In this document: one piece after another, positions 43,379 to 52,038 of the stretch | Numbering within the stretch: position 1 is the first letter of the stretch | Layout: every line of letters starts with the position of its first letter | Source: Salinibacillus xinjiangensis | GTDB lineage: Bacteria; Bacillota; Bacilli; Bacillales; Alkalibacillaceae | Assembly: GCF_009649735.1 (NCBI RefSeq) | Contig: NZ_WJNH01000009.1 | Coordinates: 124,001-188,000, forward strand | Direction of reading: 5' to 3' | DNA: 64,000 bases | Made by a program: the position numbers and the translations under genes | The notes under the pieces: model-generated | What the model was told of the DNA's origin: nothing | Databases searched by the model: none | Seen by the model: the letters and a program-made list of their open reading frames with translations, nothing else

Positions 43379-43995
43379 ACAAAATTCAAAAAGTCATTTT
43401 AAGCGTAAGTACGCTTGTCTTCGTGCTCGGTGTAGTATTTGCCTATTTTATAATGGTTCGACCGTTGCAGCAGGAATTAGAACGTGTGGAAGGCTCACTT
43501 TCGACTGAGAAGCTCGTGTTGAAAAAATTGCAGGAGCGAATCAATGAAAATGAGGATATGGATATTACGGCAGAGTCCATTGCTTTACAAAGGCAATTGC
43601 CATTGATTCCTAATCATGAGCAGATATTTGTTGAACTGAATGAAGCGGAGGACATATCGGATAGTGTGATTACCAATTATACGATTTCAGATCCTATTGC
43701 GGCTGCATTTCCAGACCAAGAAGAAGATGTGGAAGGTCTTCAAAGTTTTACCTATGATATTAGTGTGGAGGCCCAGACTTATGAGGATATGCTGACCTTC
43801 ATCGAGTATTTGGAAGGGAATGAACGAATCCTATCGATTGATTTTGTATCCTTTTCTGAACCAGATGAAGAAAATATCCTTACCTATGAAATGACACTCA
43901 CTGCCTTTTATACAGAAAACTTTGATGGTCTGAGAGATATTCAACCATCCATTGACATTCCAAAACCAGCAAACAAAACGAACCCATTACCATAG
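43375..43995 (+). CDS. pilO: Type IV pilus assembly protein PilO
   Basis: A 206-aa bitopic membrane protein with one N-terminal helix (about 8-27), a coiled coil (about 30-60) and an extracytoplasmic ferredoxin-like domain, ending in a Pro/Asn-rich tail. Its order after PilN and its topology identify it as PilO. It is the last gene of the pilus operon and is followed by a terminator. No PilP or PilQ is present, as expected without an outer membrane. Confidence 0.83.
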   Translation: MNKIQKVILSVSTLVFVLGVVFAYFIMVRPLQQELERVEGSLSTEKLVLKKLQERINENEDMDITAESIALQRQLPLIPNHEQIFVELNEAEDISDSVITNYTISDPIAAAFPDQEEDVEGLQSFTYDISVEAQTYEDMLTFIEYLEGNERILSIDFVSFSEPDEENILTYEMTLTAFYTENFDGLRDIQPSIDIPKPANKTNPLP

Positions 43996-44001
43996 ATTTT
44001 G

Positions 44002-44034
44002 CCCGATTTGCTAGCTGAATCGGGTATTTTTTTA
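44002..44034 (+). terminator. Terminator of the pilus operon
   Basis: A 7-bp stem (cccgatt / aatcggg) with a 9-nt loop, followed by a run of T. Confidence 0.8.
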
Positions 44035-44109
44035 TCTTCTAAAACTGGATAAGTATGGTAAAATGAATCCAAATGACAGCTATCGGTTCAGAGGAAGAAG
44101 GGGTGCGAG

Positions 44110-45234
44110 ATGCGTCGGTTTTGGCTATCAAGTTTGCCGATGATTGGGTTGAGCGCATTGGCCATTTATGAGGAATATCGTCAGGTTGGTGTGTCAGCCT
44201 ATATTTTCATGGCTTTTTGTTTACTGTTTACTATTTATTTTTCCATTCCGTTGTTGAAACGACCTTTATACGGATATTTACTTCTTGCCATTACGGCTGT
44301 TGGAATCGACTTATACCACTCGGAATTTTCAAATGGGTTTGTACTGCTTCTATGTTTCTATTTTGTGGTCGATAGTATTCAGCGTTTAGAGGGTTTGGAA
44401 TATCGGGTCTTTTTGCTTGTGCAACTTTTGGGTGCTGTGGGACTACTGTCCGCTCAAGGGAAAATGTCGGTAGAGTGGGGCATATTGCTTTTACTCGTTG
44501 GATATCCCTTGATCAAACTACAAGATTTGGTGGAGGCATACAAGCAGAAAGAGGATACATATGAAAGGGTATTAAATGAATATCGTACGTTAAAGAGACA
44601 AGCTCATGAGTCAGAGCGTGCGGCGCGATTAGAGGAGCGGACCAAAATTGCTCGTGACATCCACGACTCTGTTGGACATAAATTAACCGCATTATTGATG
44701 AAGTTGCAAATGCTCACGATGAAGAATGAGAAGGAAGAATACAAGGATTTGAAAGCGTTGGCCTCTGATAGTTTAGAGGAGACTCGTCATGCAGTGAAAG
44801 CCTTGCAGACGGAGGAAAATGAGGGGATTTCTTCTGTCCTGCAGCTCATTCGGAAGCTAGAGTCTGAGAGTCATATCTTTTTAGATTTCACCTTGAAAAA
44901 AGGGGTGTTGTCGGCTCACTTATCAAACCAGCAAAATGTGGCGTTATACCGTGTCTTGCAGGAATCATTAACAAATGCGATGAAGCATGCTCACTCACAG
45001 GAGGTCAAAGTGGTTTTGGCCTTGAACGCGATTGGTGGCTTAACGTTTAAGGTGACTAACAAACTACACTCAAGTGAGAAATGGCAATGGGGGTTCGGGC
45101 TCACCAATATGAAGAAGAGGGTTGAGGAGCTAGGTGGAAAATTGAACGTTTATCAACGTGAGGATGAATTTGTCGTTGATGGCTACTTGCCTGTAGAGGG
45201 GGAAGAAGATGAGTTACAAAATCTTACTCGTTGA
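44110..45234 (+). CDS. Sensor histidine kinase (NarL-type partner, LnrJ-like)
   Basis: A 374-aa membrane histidine kinase. About five to six hydrophobic segments occupy residues 5-135 without a large extracytoplasmic loop, the layout of intramembrane-sensing kinases. The HisKA_3 dimerisation domain has His185 in ARDIHDSVGH, and the HATPase domain shows ESLTNAMKHAHSQ and GFGLTNMKKRV. The response regulator gene starts 26 bases before its end. An ABC-2 exporter lies downstream, as in the LnrJK-LnrLMN (YfiJK-YfiLMN) linearmycin-resistance system and in YvfTU-YvfRS. The signal is probably a membrane-active compound; that is inference. Confidence 0.87.
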   Translation: MRRFWLSSLPMIGLSALAIYEEYRQVGVSAYIFMAFCLLFTIYFSIPLLKRPLYGYLLLAITAVGIDLYHSEFSNGFVLLLCFYFVVDSIQRLEGLEYRVFLLVQLLGAVGLLSAQGKMSVEWGILLLLVGYPLIKLQDLVEAYKQKEDTYERVLNEYRTLKRQAHESERAARLEERTKIARDIHDSVGHKLTALLMKLQMLTMKNEKEEYKDLKALASDSLEETRHAVKALQTEENEGISSVLQLIRKLESESHIFLDFTLKKGVLSAHLSNQQNVALYRVLQESLTNAMKHAHSQEVKVVLALNAIGGLTFKVTNKLHSSEKWQWGFGLTNMKKRVEELGGKLNVYQREDEFVVDGYLPVEGEEDELQNLTR

Positions 45235-45844
45235 GGATCAGAGTATGGTGCGAAATGGCTTGAAAATGATGATAGAGCAGGATGTACAGTTTGAAGTGGT
45301 AGCAGAGGCGGAAAATGGGGAAGAGGCGCTCCGTCAAATGGAAATACACCTGATTGATGTGGTCATCATGGATATTCGCATGCCTGTCATGAATGGTATT
45401 GTAGCGACACGACATATTAAAAAAGGCTGGCCACATGTATATGTGCTCATGCTGACAACCTTTAATGATGAGGAATATGCGGTCCAGTCTCTACGTGAAG
45501 GGGCGGATGGATTTTTGCTGAAAACAGCGGAGCCTGAAAAGTTAATTCAAGCGATTCATAGCTGCTTGAATGGGGGAATGACGATTCATGATGAGGTAGC
45601 CAAAAAGGTGATGCCTCGGTTATTAAAGACTTCTGGGGTTGAACATAAGGAATTGCCGTTATCGGAGCGGGAAATAGTGATTACCCGGTTAATTGGAGAA
45701 GGAAAAACGAATAAGGAAATTGCCGAGGAGCTTTACCTTTCAGTTGGTACCGTTAAAAATCATATCACACAAACCTTGCATAAGCTGGAGCTTCGGGACA
45801 GAACGCAGCTGGCTATTTTTGCTGTGAAAAATGATTTGGCTTAA
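45209..45844 (+). CDS. NarL/LuxR-type response regulator (LnrK-like)
   Basis: A 211-aa response regulator. The receiver domain has VEDQ, Asp55 (VVIMDIRMP) and the Lys of LLKTAEPE; the C-terminal LuxR-type helix-turn-helix contains LSEREIVITRLIGEGKTNKEI. It overlaps the kinase gene, so the two are co-translated. It is expected to control the ABC transporter 1.1 kb downstream. Confidence 0.9.
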   Translation: MSYKILLVEDQSMVRNGLKMMIEQDVQFEVVAEAENGEEALRQMEIHLIDVVIMDIRMPVMNGIVATRHIKKGWPHVYVLMLTTFNDEEYAVQSLREGADGFLLKTAEPEKLIQAIHSCLNGGMTIHDEVAKKVMPRLLKTSGVEHKELPLSEREIVITRLIGEGKTNKEIAEELYLSVGTVKNHITQTLHKLELRDRTQLAIFAVKNDLA

Positions 45845-45941
45845 TTGTTAAAAAGCTGTAACATAATGGAGAAGGATAAGCTTATGAAGACGCTCAAATT
45901 CCTTTATACTAGAAGTGATAACTAAAATGTAGGTGAGGGCA

Positions 45942-46319
45942 ATGCAAGGTCTTCTAAGAATTTTTTTAATTGGTAGTGGGACCATTTCTCTTTCGCTAGG
46001 GGTGGTCGGGATTGTGTTACCATTAATACCAACAACCCCTCTGCTCTTATTGTCAGCTGCGTGTTTTGTACGTAGCTCGGATCGATTGTATCAATGGTTA
46101 ATTCATAATAAATGGTTTGGTCGTTATATTCAGGATTATCGGGATGGCAAAGGAATCCCCTTAAAAGCAAAGGTGATGGGCGTCTCAGTGTTGTGGTTGT
46201 CTATTGGATACACGACGCTGTTTGTCGTTCCTTTGGTTCTGGTTAAGGTGTTGCTTGTGTTGATTGCCAGCTATTTTACTTGGTTTATTCTGCACATTAA
46301 AACGCGAGTTAAGAGTTAA
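45942..46319 (+). CDS. DUF454 (YbaN) family membrane protein
   Basis: A 125-aa protein with an N-terminal hairpin of two helices (GVVGIVLPLIPTTPLLLLSAACF is the family signature), a charged middle (LIHNKWFGRYIQDYRDGKG) and two further helices at the C-terminus. The ATG at 45942 is preceded by TAGGTGAGGG; an upstream GTG overlaps that site. It lies between the two-component genes and the ABC exporter. DUF454 function is not established. Confidence 0.82.
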   Translation: MQGLLRIFLIGSGTISLSLGVVGIVLPLIPTTPLLLLSAACFVRSSDRLYQWLIHNKWFGRYIQDYRDGKGIPLKAKVMGVSVLWLSIGYTTLFVVPLVLVKVLLVLIASYFTWFILHIKTRVKS

Positions 46320-46337
46320 GGTTAGGTAGGTGGAAGA

Positions 46338-46541
46338 ATGACGTTAGATAAATACACAAAAGTGGGGAAAATTTTGTTTTGGATTGGACTAGCCATCTTC
46401 GTCGTTGGCCTGGGGTTTAATGAAAATCTAACAGATGCCCCTGAGCAGCTAGCGGGCATTTCGCGGCCAATTATGATTACAGGCATTGTTGTCGTTTTCC
46501 TTACTAATTTTTTTCGGAAAAAGAAGACAGATCGTAAATGA
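46338..46541 (+). CDS. Small membrane protein, 67 aa
   Basis: A 67-aa protein with two hydrophobic segments (about 11-27 and 43-58) and a basic C-terminus (FFRKKKTDRK). GTAGGTGGAAG precedes the ATG. It starts 18 bases after the DUF454 stop and ends before a terminator, so the two form one unit. I do not recognise the family. Confidence 0.65.
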   Translation: MTLDKYTKVGKILFWIGLAIFVVGLGFNENLTDAPEQLAGISRPIMITGIVVVFLTNFFRKKKTDRK

Positions 46542-46552
46542 ATGAAATGGAG

Positions 46553-46582
46553 AGCACACGGAATTGATCCGTGTGCTTTTTT
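46553..46582 (+). terminator. Terminator after the small membrane gene
   Basis: A 9-bp stem (agcacacgg / ccgtgtgct) with a 7-nt loop, followed by a run of T. Confidence 0.85.
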
Positions 46583-46963
46583 GTATGTGTGCGTTAGGCG
46601 GTGTTGTGGATGGGGGTGGTGCGTGTTTAGCATTTGGCAGTACATCTCTAGCATCTTGTTATCAAACTCCAGCATTTGTGACCTCTTCTTTAGTTAAAAC
46701 CTACTCAGCTTTAGCAAATACAACGATGTTCAGCAAAAACATGATATTTTTTAGCAAAACTAGCAAAAACTTTAGCACCGCCCGCCCCGCCCCGCCGCCG
46801 AGCCCCCCATCCTTTAACGCTTTACCACACCGAGGGTCAGTCCCCACACGCTTTAAAGTGAAAGTGACGCTGGTCATGGGTGGTGGGGTGTTTTCGTGAC
46901 TGGAGGGTGATGTAGAGTTAGGGATTATTGTTTATGATAGGAGTATGAAAGGGAGGCGGTTAG
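46583..46963. other. Non-coding gap with AGCAAAA repeats, a GC-only patch and a GGGTCAGTCCCC element
   Basis: No credible gene is seen. From about 46690 to 46776, TTAGCAAA/CAGCAAAAAC phrases repeat five times. From 46778 to 46808, 30 of 31 bases are G or C (cccgccccgccccgccgccg-like), extreme for this AT-rich genome. From about 46819 to 46857 lies a gagggtcagtcccc element also present at 50279-50317. The ABC operon promoter must be near 46900-46950. Confidence 0.6.
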
Positions 46964-47896
46964 GTGTTAGAGGTTATGGATCTGAAGAAGAAGTTTAAAC
47001 AAACGTTAGCTGTGGATGGGGTGAATCTCTATTTGGAGCAGGGGGAGATTGTTGGTTTACTAGGTCCGAATGGTGCTGGGAAGTCGACCACTATTTCAAT
47101 GATTTCCTCACTTATTGCCCCGACGAGCGGTGATGTGCGTTATTTTAATGAAAGTATTGTGAAGAAACCTCAAAAATTGAGGGAGCATTTAGGCGTGGTG
47201 CCACAGGAAATTGCTCTCTATGAAAATTTAACTGGTAGAGAGAATCTACAATTTTTCGGGAAAATTTATAAGATTGATAAGAATCAACTTGCCCAAAAAA
47301 TTGAAGAGGTCTTAGACATCATTGGATTAAAAGAAAAGCAAAACGCATTGGTTAAAACCTTTTCAGGTGGGATGAAGCGACGACTAAATATAGGCGTCGC
47401 GCTCCTGCACGAACCCACTCTCATTTTTATGGATGAACCTACAGTCGGCATTGATCCCCAGTCCAGAAACTATATTTTAGAGACGGTGAAACGACTGAAC
47501 AAGGAGAAGAACATTACCATTCTATACACAAGCCACTACATGGAAGAGGTGGAGTACCTTTGCGACAGGATTTACATTATGGATCAAGGTCATATCATTG
47601 CTGCAGGATCGAAGGATGAAATTAAGCATATTCTTTCCGCAGAGCAAACGATCCTAATCGAAGCCGAGGATATCAAGCGGGATTGGATTAAGCTCCTAGA
47701 AAACCACCCTTCAGTTAATAAACTTACTGCACAAGATAAACGTTTAACCCTACTTGTGCCAAAAGAAATGGACTTTTTCCAAACTGTCATTGAAACGGCT
47801 AATGAGACAAATACAGTTTTGAAATCTGTGCAAATACAAACTCCTACCCTTGAAGATGTCTTTCTTCATTTAACGGGTCGAGCACTACGGGATTAA
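46964..47896 (+). CDS. ABC exporter ATP-binding protein (LnrL-like)
   Basis: A 310-aa ABC ATPase with Walker A GPNGAGKST (about residue 34), signature FSGGMKRRLN, Walker B LIFMDEPTVGIDP and a C-terminal 90-residue extension ending LEDVFLHLTGRALRD, typical of drug/lantibiotic ABC-2 exporters. The GTG start at 46964 follows GGGAGGCGG. It drives the two permeases encoded directly downstream. The arrangement with a kinase and regulator upstream resembles LnrLMN, which confers resistance to linearmycin-type polyenes, but the substrate here is unproven. Confidence 0.88.
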   Translation: MLEVMDLKKKFKQTLAVDGVNLYLEQGEIVGLLGPNGAGKSTTISMISSLIAPTSGDVRYFNESIVKKPQKLREHLGVVPQEIALYENLTGRENLQFFGKIYKIDKNQLAQKIEEVLDIIGLKEKQNALVKTFSGGMKRRLNIGVALLHEPTLIFMDEPTVGIDPQSRNYILETVKRLNKEKNITILYTSHYMEEVEYLCDRIYIMDQGHIIAAGSKDEIKHILSAEQTILIEAEDIKRDWIKLLENHPSVNKLTAQDKRLTLLVPKEMDFFQTVIETANETNTVLKSVQIQTPTLEDVFLHLTGRALRD

Positions 47897-47908
47897 GGAG
47901 GGGTGAAC

Positions 47909-49165
47909 ATGATTTGGCCAATTATCAAAAAGCAGTTCCGTCTCATGGTTCGAGACCGTACCAACTTCACCCTGCTGCTCGTCATGCCACTTGTGCTCGT
48001 TTTTATTATCAAATTTTCCATTGGCGATTTGATGACACAGGGAATACCTGAAATAGACGCCACGATTGCCATAGCGGAGCATACAGAGGAGGAGGCTGAT
48101 TTAACTCAATTAGCTAATGAATGGGAGGAGCAGCCCCTTCCAGAAGAAGCAAAAACGCAGCTAGTTCAGGGTTTAAATCAGTTTCAACCGATTCGAATTT
48201 TAAAGGAGGAGATATTAGGTAGTGAGGAGCTTCAGGATGTGTTTGCGGTGGTTGATATTGCCCCTGAAGAAGTAGAGGCTGCGAAAAAAGAGGAGAAGTA
48301 TACGGCAATCATCGAAGTTCCAGAACAATTTAGCTATCAGTTAGCCAAATCCTCTTTTTTAAATGAAGGTGACACACCTCAGCTCACCCTGTTTGTGAAC
48401 AAAAGTGAGGACCTGGTGACAGAAATGCTACAAGATATTTTACTCGTGTATGAAGAGGAAATGCGAACGACTACCGTACTCGAGCGAAATGGCGTAGGGG
48501 ATTTAAAACCATCGTTAGAAGAAATTCGAGGTGACATCGTTTCTGTATCGATGGTCGAACCGATTACCTCCACCTCCTATTATGTGGTGGGAATGAGTGT
48601 CATGTTTGTGCTTTATATCGCCTCTACAATGGGATCGTACGCATATTTGGAGAAAAGGGATCATGTTTTTGAACGCATCCTGTTAGCGAATGTTTCGAAG
48701 TGGAGGTATTTTGTGGGAATGGTACTAGCAAGCTCACTCCTAGCTTTTACTCAGTTGATGATTCTATTTGGTTTTTCGGTAGTAGTTTTTGGTGTAACCT
48801 GGCCAAACATTTGGCAATTCCTATTGATTGCAGCTTTATTGAGCATAACGGTTGGGGCAATCGCCTCACTGGTTGTGTCGCTAAATTATCGTTTTCAATC
48901 TGAAAAATCTTCTACGGTCTTTGGGAATGCAATAGTCACCGTCTTTGCCTTTTTAGGCGGAAGCTTTTATCCAATTAAATCAGATATTATTAATTTAATT
49001 GGTAATTTCACGCCAAATGGAGCTGGGATGACAGCCTTTTTTGCTACCTTACAAGGATATGGAATGAATGAAATTGTCGATGAATTAATGGTGCTAGGAG
49101 CCTTGACCTTCGTTGTAATCATAGCCGCAGTCTTGGTCTTTCCGAAAAGGGGGGAGCAATCATGA
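47909..49165 (+). CDS. ABC-2 type exporter permease 1 (LnrM-like)
   Basis: A 418-aa permease. One N-terminal helix (about 22-42) is followed by a large extracytoplasmic loop (about 45-220) and five C-terminal helices, the standard ABC-2 exporter fold (YhgE/DrrB class). The ATG at 47909 is preceded by AAGGAGG. NFTPNGAGMTAFFATL before the last helix is typical. The stop overlaps the next permease start by four bases. Confidence 0.85.
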   Translation: MIWPIIKKQFRLMVRDRTNFTLLLVMPLVLVFIIKFSIGDLMTQGIPEIDATIAIAEHTEEEADLTQLANEWEEQPLPEEAKTQLVQGLNQFQPIRILKEEILGSEELQDVFAVVDIAPEEVEAAKKEEKYTAIIEVPEQFSYQLAKSSFLNEGDTPQLTLFVNKSEDLVTEMLQDILLVYEEEMRTTTVLERNGVGDLKPSLEEIRGDIVSVSMVEPITSTSYYVVGMSVMFVLYIASTMGSYAYLEKRDHVFERILLANVSKWRYFVGMVLASSLLAFTQLMILFGFSVVVFGVTWPNIWQFLLIAALLSITVGAIASLVVSLNYRFQSEKSSTVFGNAIVTVFAFLGGSFYPIKSDIINLIGNFTPNGAGMTAFFATLQGYGMNEIVDELMVLGALTFVVIIAAVLVFPKRGEQS

Positions 49166-50247
49166 GGGGAATTTTATATGCTCAACTCAAATTACTCGTA
49201 CGGAACCCAGCCACTTTTCTATTAATGACAGGTATTTGTATCTTATTTGCGATTTTTCTAGGGAATACAGGCTCTAATACTGGATATGTTCCGGTTTATA
49301 GTGAAATGGGTGAGGAAAAAACAGAGCAGGTTATTGAATATTTACAAGAAACGGATACCCAAAGCTTTGAACAAAATGAAAAAGCAGAGGTAGTACGTGC
49401 GGTTCGAGAAGGGGATGCGATAGCGGGTTTATATTTATACGATGATCATTATGAACTGTTAGTGGCAACCAAAGCCCCAACCTTTCCAATACTAGAGCAA
49501 AATGTACAAAAAGCCTTTGGGCGTTATTTGCAAGAGGAACGACTGCTAGAATCAGATAAAATAAATGCGCATGAAGTGATCAATCAACTAGAAGAGCCGA
49601 TGTTTATTGTTGAAACGAAAACCTTTTTTGGGGAGGATTCTTTTGTCTATGATCCTCAGCTCCAAGTCATCTTCGGGTTTGCCGTCTTTTTTGTTATCTA
49701 TACGATTGCCTTTAATGTCCTCCAAATAACGGTAGCAAGGGAGCAAGGTATATGGGATCGGTTTATCCTGTCGCCAGTGAAAAAGTGGGAAATGTACCTG
49801 GGCATTCTAAGTTACGCCTTTGTATTAGGGTATATTCAGGTTGTAATTGTATTCTCTGTGTTTAAGTATGGATTTGGAGTTGACTTTCACGGGGGATTTG
49901 GAGAGGCGTTGGTGGTGCTTATTCCATACGTGTTGTCGATTGTTTCACTGTCAGTATTTATTGTCGGGGTGTCTAAAAACATTCAAACCTTCCAAGGCTT
50001 GATTTCATTACTCGCCGTCAGTTTGGCGATGATAGGTGGGTCATACTGGCCAATTGAAATTGTGAGTAATAAAATCTTACTCGCTCTTTCTAAAATCGAC
50101 CCGATCACATACATTATGGAAGGACTTAAGAGTGTAACGGTATACGGGCAATCACTCACAGAAGTCATGTATCCCGTCAGCATTCTCCTGTTAATGAGCG
50201 TCATTATGATTGGATTAGGTATTAATATTATGGAACGAAGAGAATAA
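49162..50247 (+). CDS. ABC-2 type exporter permease 2 (LnrN-like)
   Basis: A 361-aa second permease with the same topology: one N-terminal helix, an extracytoplasmic loop (about 35-165) and five C-terminal helices, with EQGIWDRFILSPVKKWEMY before the conserved core and SKIDPITYIMEGLKSV near the end. ATGA overlap with the previous gene indicates coupling. The two permeases probably form a heterodimer. Confidence 0.85.
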   Translation: MRGILYAQLKLLVRNPATFLLMTGICILFAIFLGNTGSNTGYVPVYSEMGEEKTEQVIEYLQETDTQSFEQNEKAEVVRAVREGDAIAGLYLYDDHYELLVATKAPTFPILEQNVQKAFGRYLQEERLLESDKINAHEVINQLEEPMFIVETKTFFGEDSFVYDPQLQVIFGFAVFFVIYTIAFNVLQITVAREQGIWDRFILSPVKKWEMYLGILSYAFVLGYIQVVIVFSVFKYGFGVDFHGGFGEALVVLIPYVLSIVSLSVFIVGVSKNIQTFQGLISLLAVSLAMIGGSYWPIEIVSNKILLALSKIDPITYIMEGLKSVTVYGQSLTEVMYPVSILLLMSVIMIGLGINIMERRE

Positions 50248-50278
50248 AAAGGACATGGCCCCGCCACATCCTTTACCA

Positions 50279-50317
50279 CTCTAAAGCAGTGAGGGTCTGT
50301 CCCCCATTGCTTTAGAG
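50279..50317. repeat. Stem-loop element with GGGTCTGTCCCCC loop
   Basis: A perfect 10-bp stem (ctctaaagca, 50279-50288, with tgctttagag, 50308-50317) carries a 19-nt loop containing gagggtctgtccccc. A related element lies at about 46819-46857 with the same loop core. The two flank the ABC exporter genes. There is no T-run, so it is not a classical terminator. It is likely a dispersed small repeat. Confidence 0.65.
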
Positions 50318-50413
50318 CATTAAAGTCAGAACTGAAATTCCATTTGAAATTTTCAGACGGTTTTTGATAGAATGAAGATGTGAGTTTAGTTGAAAAAGGG
50401 GATGAGGAATGTA

Positions 50414-51985
50414 ATGAATCAAGATCATTTAATCGCGCCAGAAAAGTATAACATTGTATCTGAGTTTGAACGATTTGCAGACGACCCCAAACGTGTTGCG
50501 GTAAAATGGCGGGACGACGAAGGGCACACAGATGAGATTACATATGTTGATTTAGTGAAAAGTGCCAACAAAATTGGAAACGCTTTCGTCCGTCTTGGCT
50601 TACAAAAAGGTGATAAAGTCCTCGTCATGATTCCTCGGCGAATTGAAGCCTATCAAATTTATGTTGCAGCTTTAAAGCTTGGTATTGTAGTGATTCCAAG
50701 TTCGGAAATGCTGCGTGCAAAGGATATTGAGTATCGTATTAATCACGGTGAAGCAAAAGCCGTGATCAGTTATTTTCCTTTTACAGATGAATTTGACAAG
50801 GTATCCAACATAGATCAAGTGACTAAACTTGTTGTCGGTCAAGAAAAAGAAGGTTGGGTACTATTGGATAGTTTAAGTGATGCAGAGGAAGACAAGCTAG
50901 AGATTGCGGATACTACACGTGATGATATGTCTTTCCTTTCATACACTTCCGGAACAACTGGGAACCCAAAAGGGGTTGTTCATACCCACGGATGGGGATT
51001 TGCCCATTTAAGAACTGCTGCCAACAACTGGCTCTGCATTAATGAAGGGGATACCGTATGGGCCACTGCTGGACCTGGCTGGGCAAAATGGCTCTGGAGT
51101 CCATTTCTATCAGTGTTAGGATCAGGGGCAACAGGCTTTGTTTATGCAGGCAAATTTGACCCAAATAAATACCTAACCCTACTCGATGAATATGATGTGA
51201 ATGTGTTGTGCTGTACGCCAACCGAATATCGAATTATGGCAAAGGTTGATAATCTATCAGACTATAACCTTACAAATCTTCATAGTGCCGTATCTGCTGG
51301 AGAACCTTTGAACGTGGAAGTTATTGATACATTCCGTAAGCACTTTAATATAACTGTTCGAGACGGCTATGGACAAACAGAAAACACACTTCTTGTCGGT
51401 GTCATGAAAGACATGGAGGTAAAACCAGGCTCCATGGGTAAACCAACACCAGGTAATCTTGTGGAGATTGTCGATGAAGATGGCAATCCGGTCAAGCAGG
51501 GGGAAACGGGTGACATTGCCGTTCACTTAGATACCCCAGCCTTGTTTAAGCACTACTACAAGGAACCAGAAAAAACCAAAATGTCCCGTCGTGGCGATTA
51601 TTATCTCACTGGGGACCAAGCATCTAAAGACGAGGATGGCTACTTCTGGTTTGAAGGACGCAGTGATGATATCATCATTAGCTCTGGCTATACGATTGGG
51701 CCATTTGAAGTGGAAGATGCATTAGTCAAGCATTCCTCTGTCCAAGAGTGTGCAGTCGTTGCCAGCCCGGATGAAGTTCGCGGTGCTGTCGTCAAGGCTT
51801 TTGTGGTATTAAAGGATAGCGTCAAAGAAGAGGAGTCCTTAATCAAGGAGCTTCAAGATCACGTAAAAAAATTAACTGCGCCATACAAATATCCACGTAA
51901 AATTGAATTTATTAAGGAACTACCAAAAACGACTTCCGGAAAAATTCGTCGTATTGAGCTTCGGAAACAGGAGCAAAAGGCTTAA
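50414..51985 (+). CDS. Acyl-CoA synthetase (AMP-forming, YtcI/AcsA-like)
   Basis: A 523-aa ANL-superfamily enzyme that activates a carboxylic acid to acyl-AMP and then acyl-CoA. The start chosen is ATG 50414, six bases after GAGG; earlier TTG/ATG codons clash with the ribosome-binding site. Motifs: the P-loop-like YTSGTTGNPKGVVHTH, the GYGQTE motif with the catalytic Glu, YYLTGDQA and the C-terminal Lys in KTTSGKIRR. It resembles B. subtilis YtcI and medium-chain or acetate-type enzymes. Chain-length specificity is unknown. Single gene. Confidence 0.9.
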   Translation: MNQDHLIAPEKYNIVSEFERFADDPKRVAVKWRDDEGHTDEITYVDLVKSANKIGNAFVRLGLQKGDKVLVMIPRRIEAYQIYVAALKLGIVVIPSSEMLRAKDIEYRINHGEAKAVISYFPFTDEFDKVSNIDQVTKLVVGQEKEGWVLLDSLSDAEEDKLEIADTTRDDMSFLSYTSGTTGNPKGVVHTHGWGFAHLRTAANNWLCINEGDTVWATAGPGWAKWLWSPFLSVLGSGATGFVYAGKFDPNKYLTLLDEYDVNVLCCTPTEYRIMAKVDNLSDYNLTNLHSAVSAGEPLNVEVIDTFRKHFNITVRDGYGQTENTLLVGVMKDMEVKPGSMGKPTPGNLVEIVDEDGNPVKQGETGDIAVHLDTPALFKHYYKEPEKTKMSRRGDYYLTGDQASKDEDGYFWFEGRSDDIIISSGYTIGPFEVEDALVKHSSVQECAVVASPDEVRGAVVKAFVVLKDSVKEEESLIKELQDHVKKLTAPYKYPRKIEFIKELPKTTSGKIRRIELRKQEQKA

Positions 51986-51999
51986 TTATGAATATATAA

Positions 52000-52038
52000 A
52001 AAATGCCTTCAGGGGATTTATTCTTCTGGGGGCATTTT
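52000..52038. terminator. Bidirectional terminator
   Basis: An 8-bp stem (aaaatgcc / ggcatttt) with a long loop lies between the convergent synthetase and lipoprotein genes and overlaps the lipoprotein stop. Confidence 0.65.

Noticed and set aside
45845-45941. A 19-codon frame between the response regulator and the DUF454 gene
   Set aside because: No ribosome-binding site at its ATG, and it is too short to support.
46564-46899. Plus-strand 111-aa frame in the exporter upstream gap
   Set aside because: It runs through the terminator, the AGCAAA repeats and the GC-only patch, has biased composition (Pro/Ser) and no ribosome-binding site.
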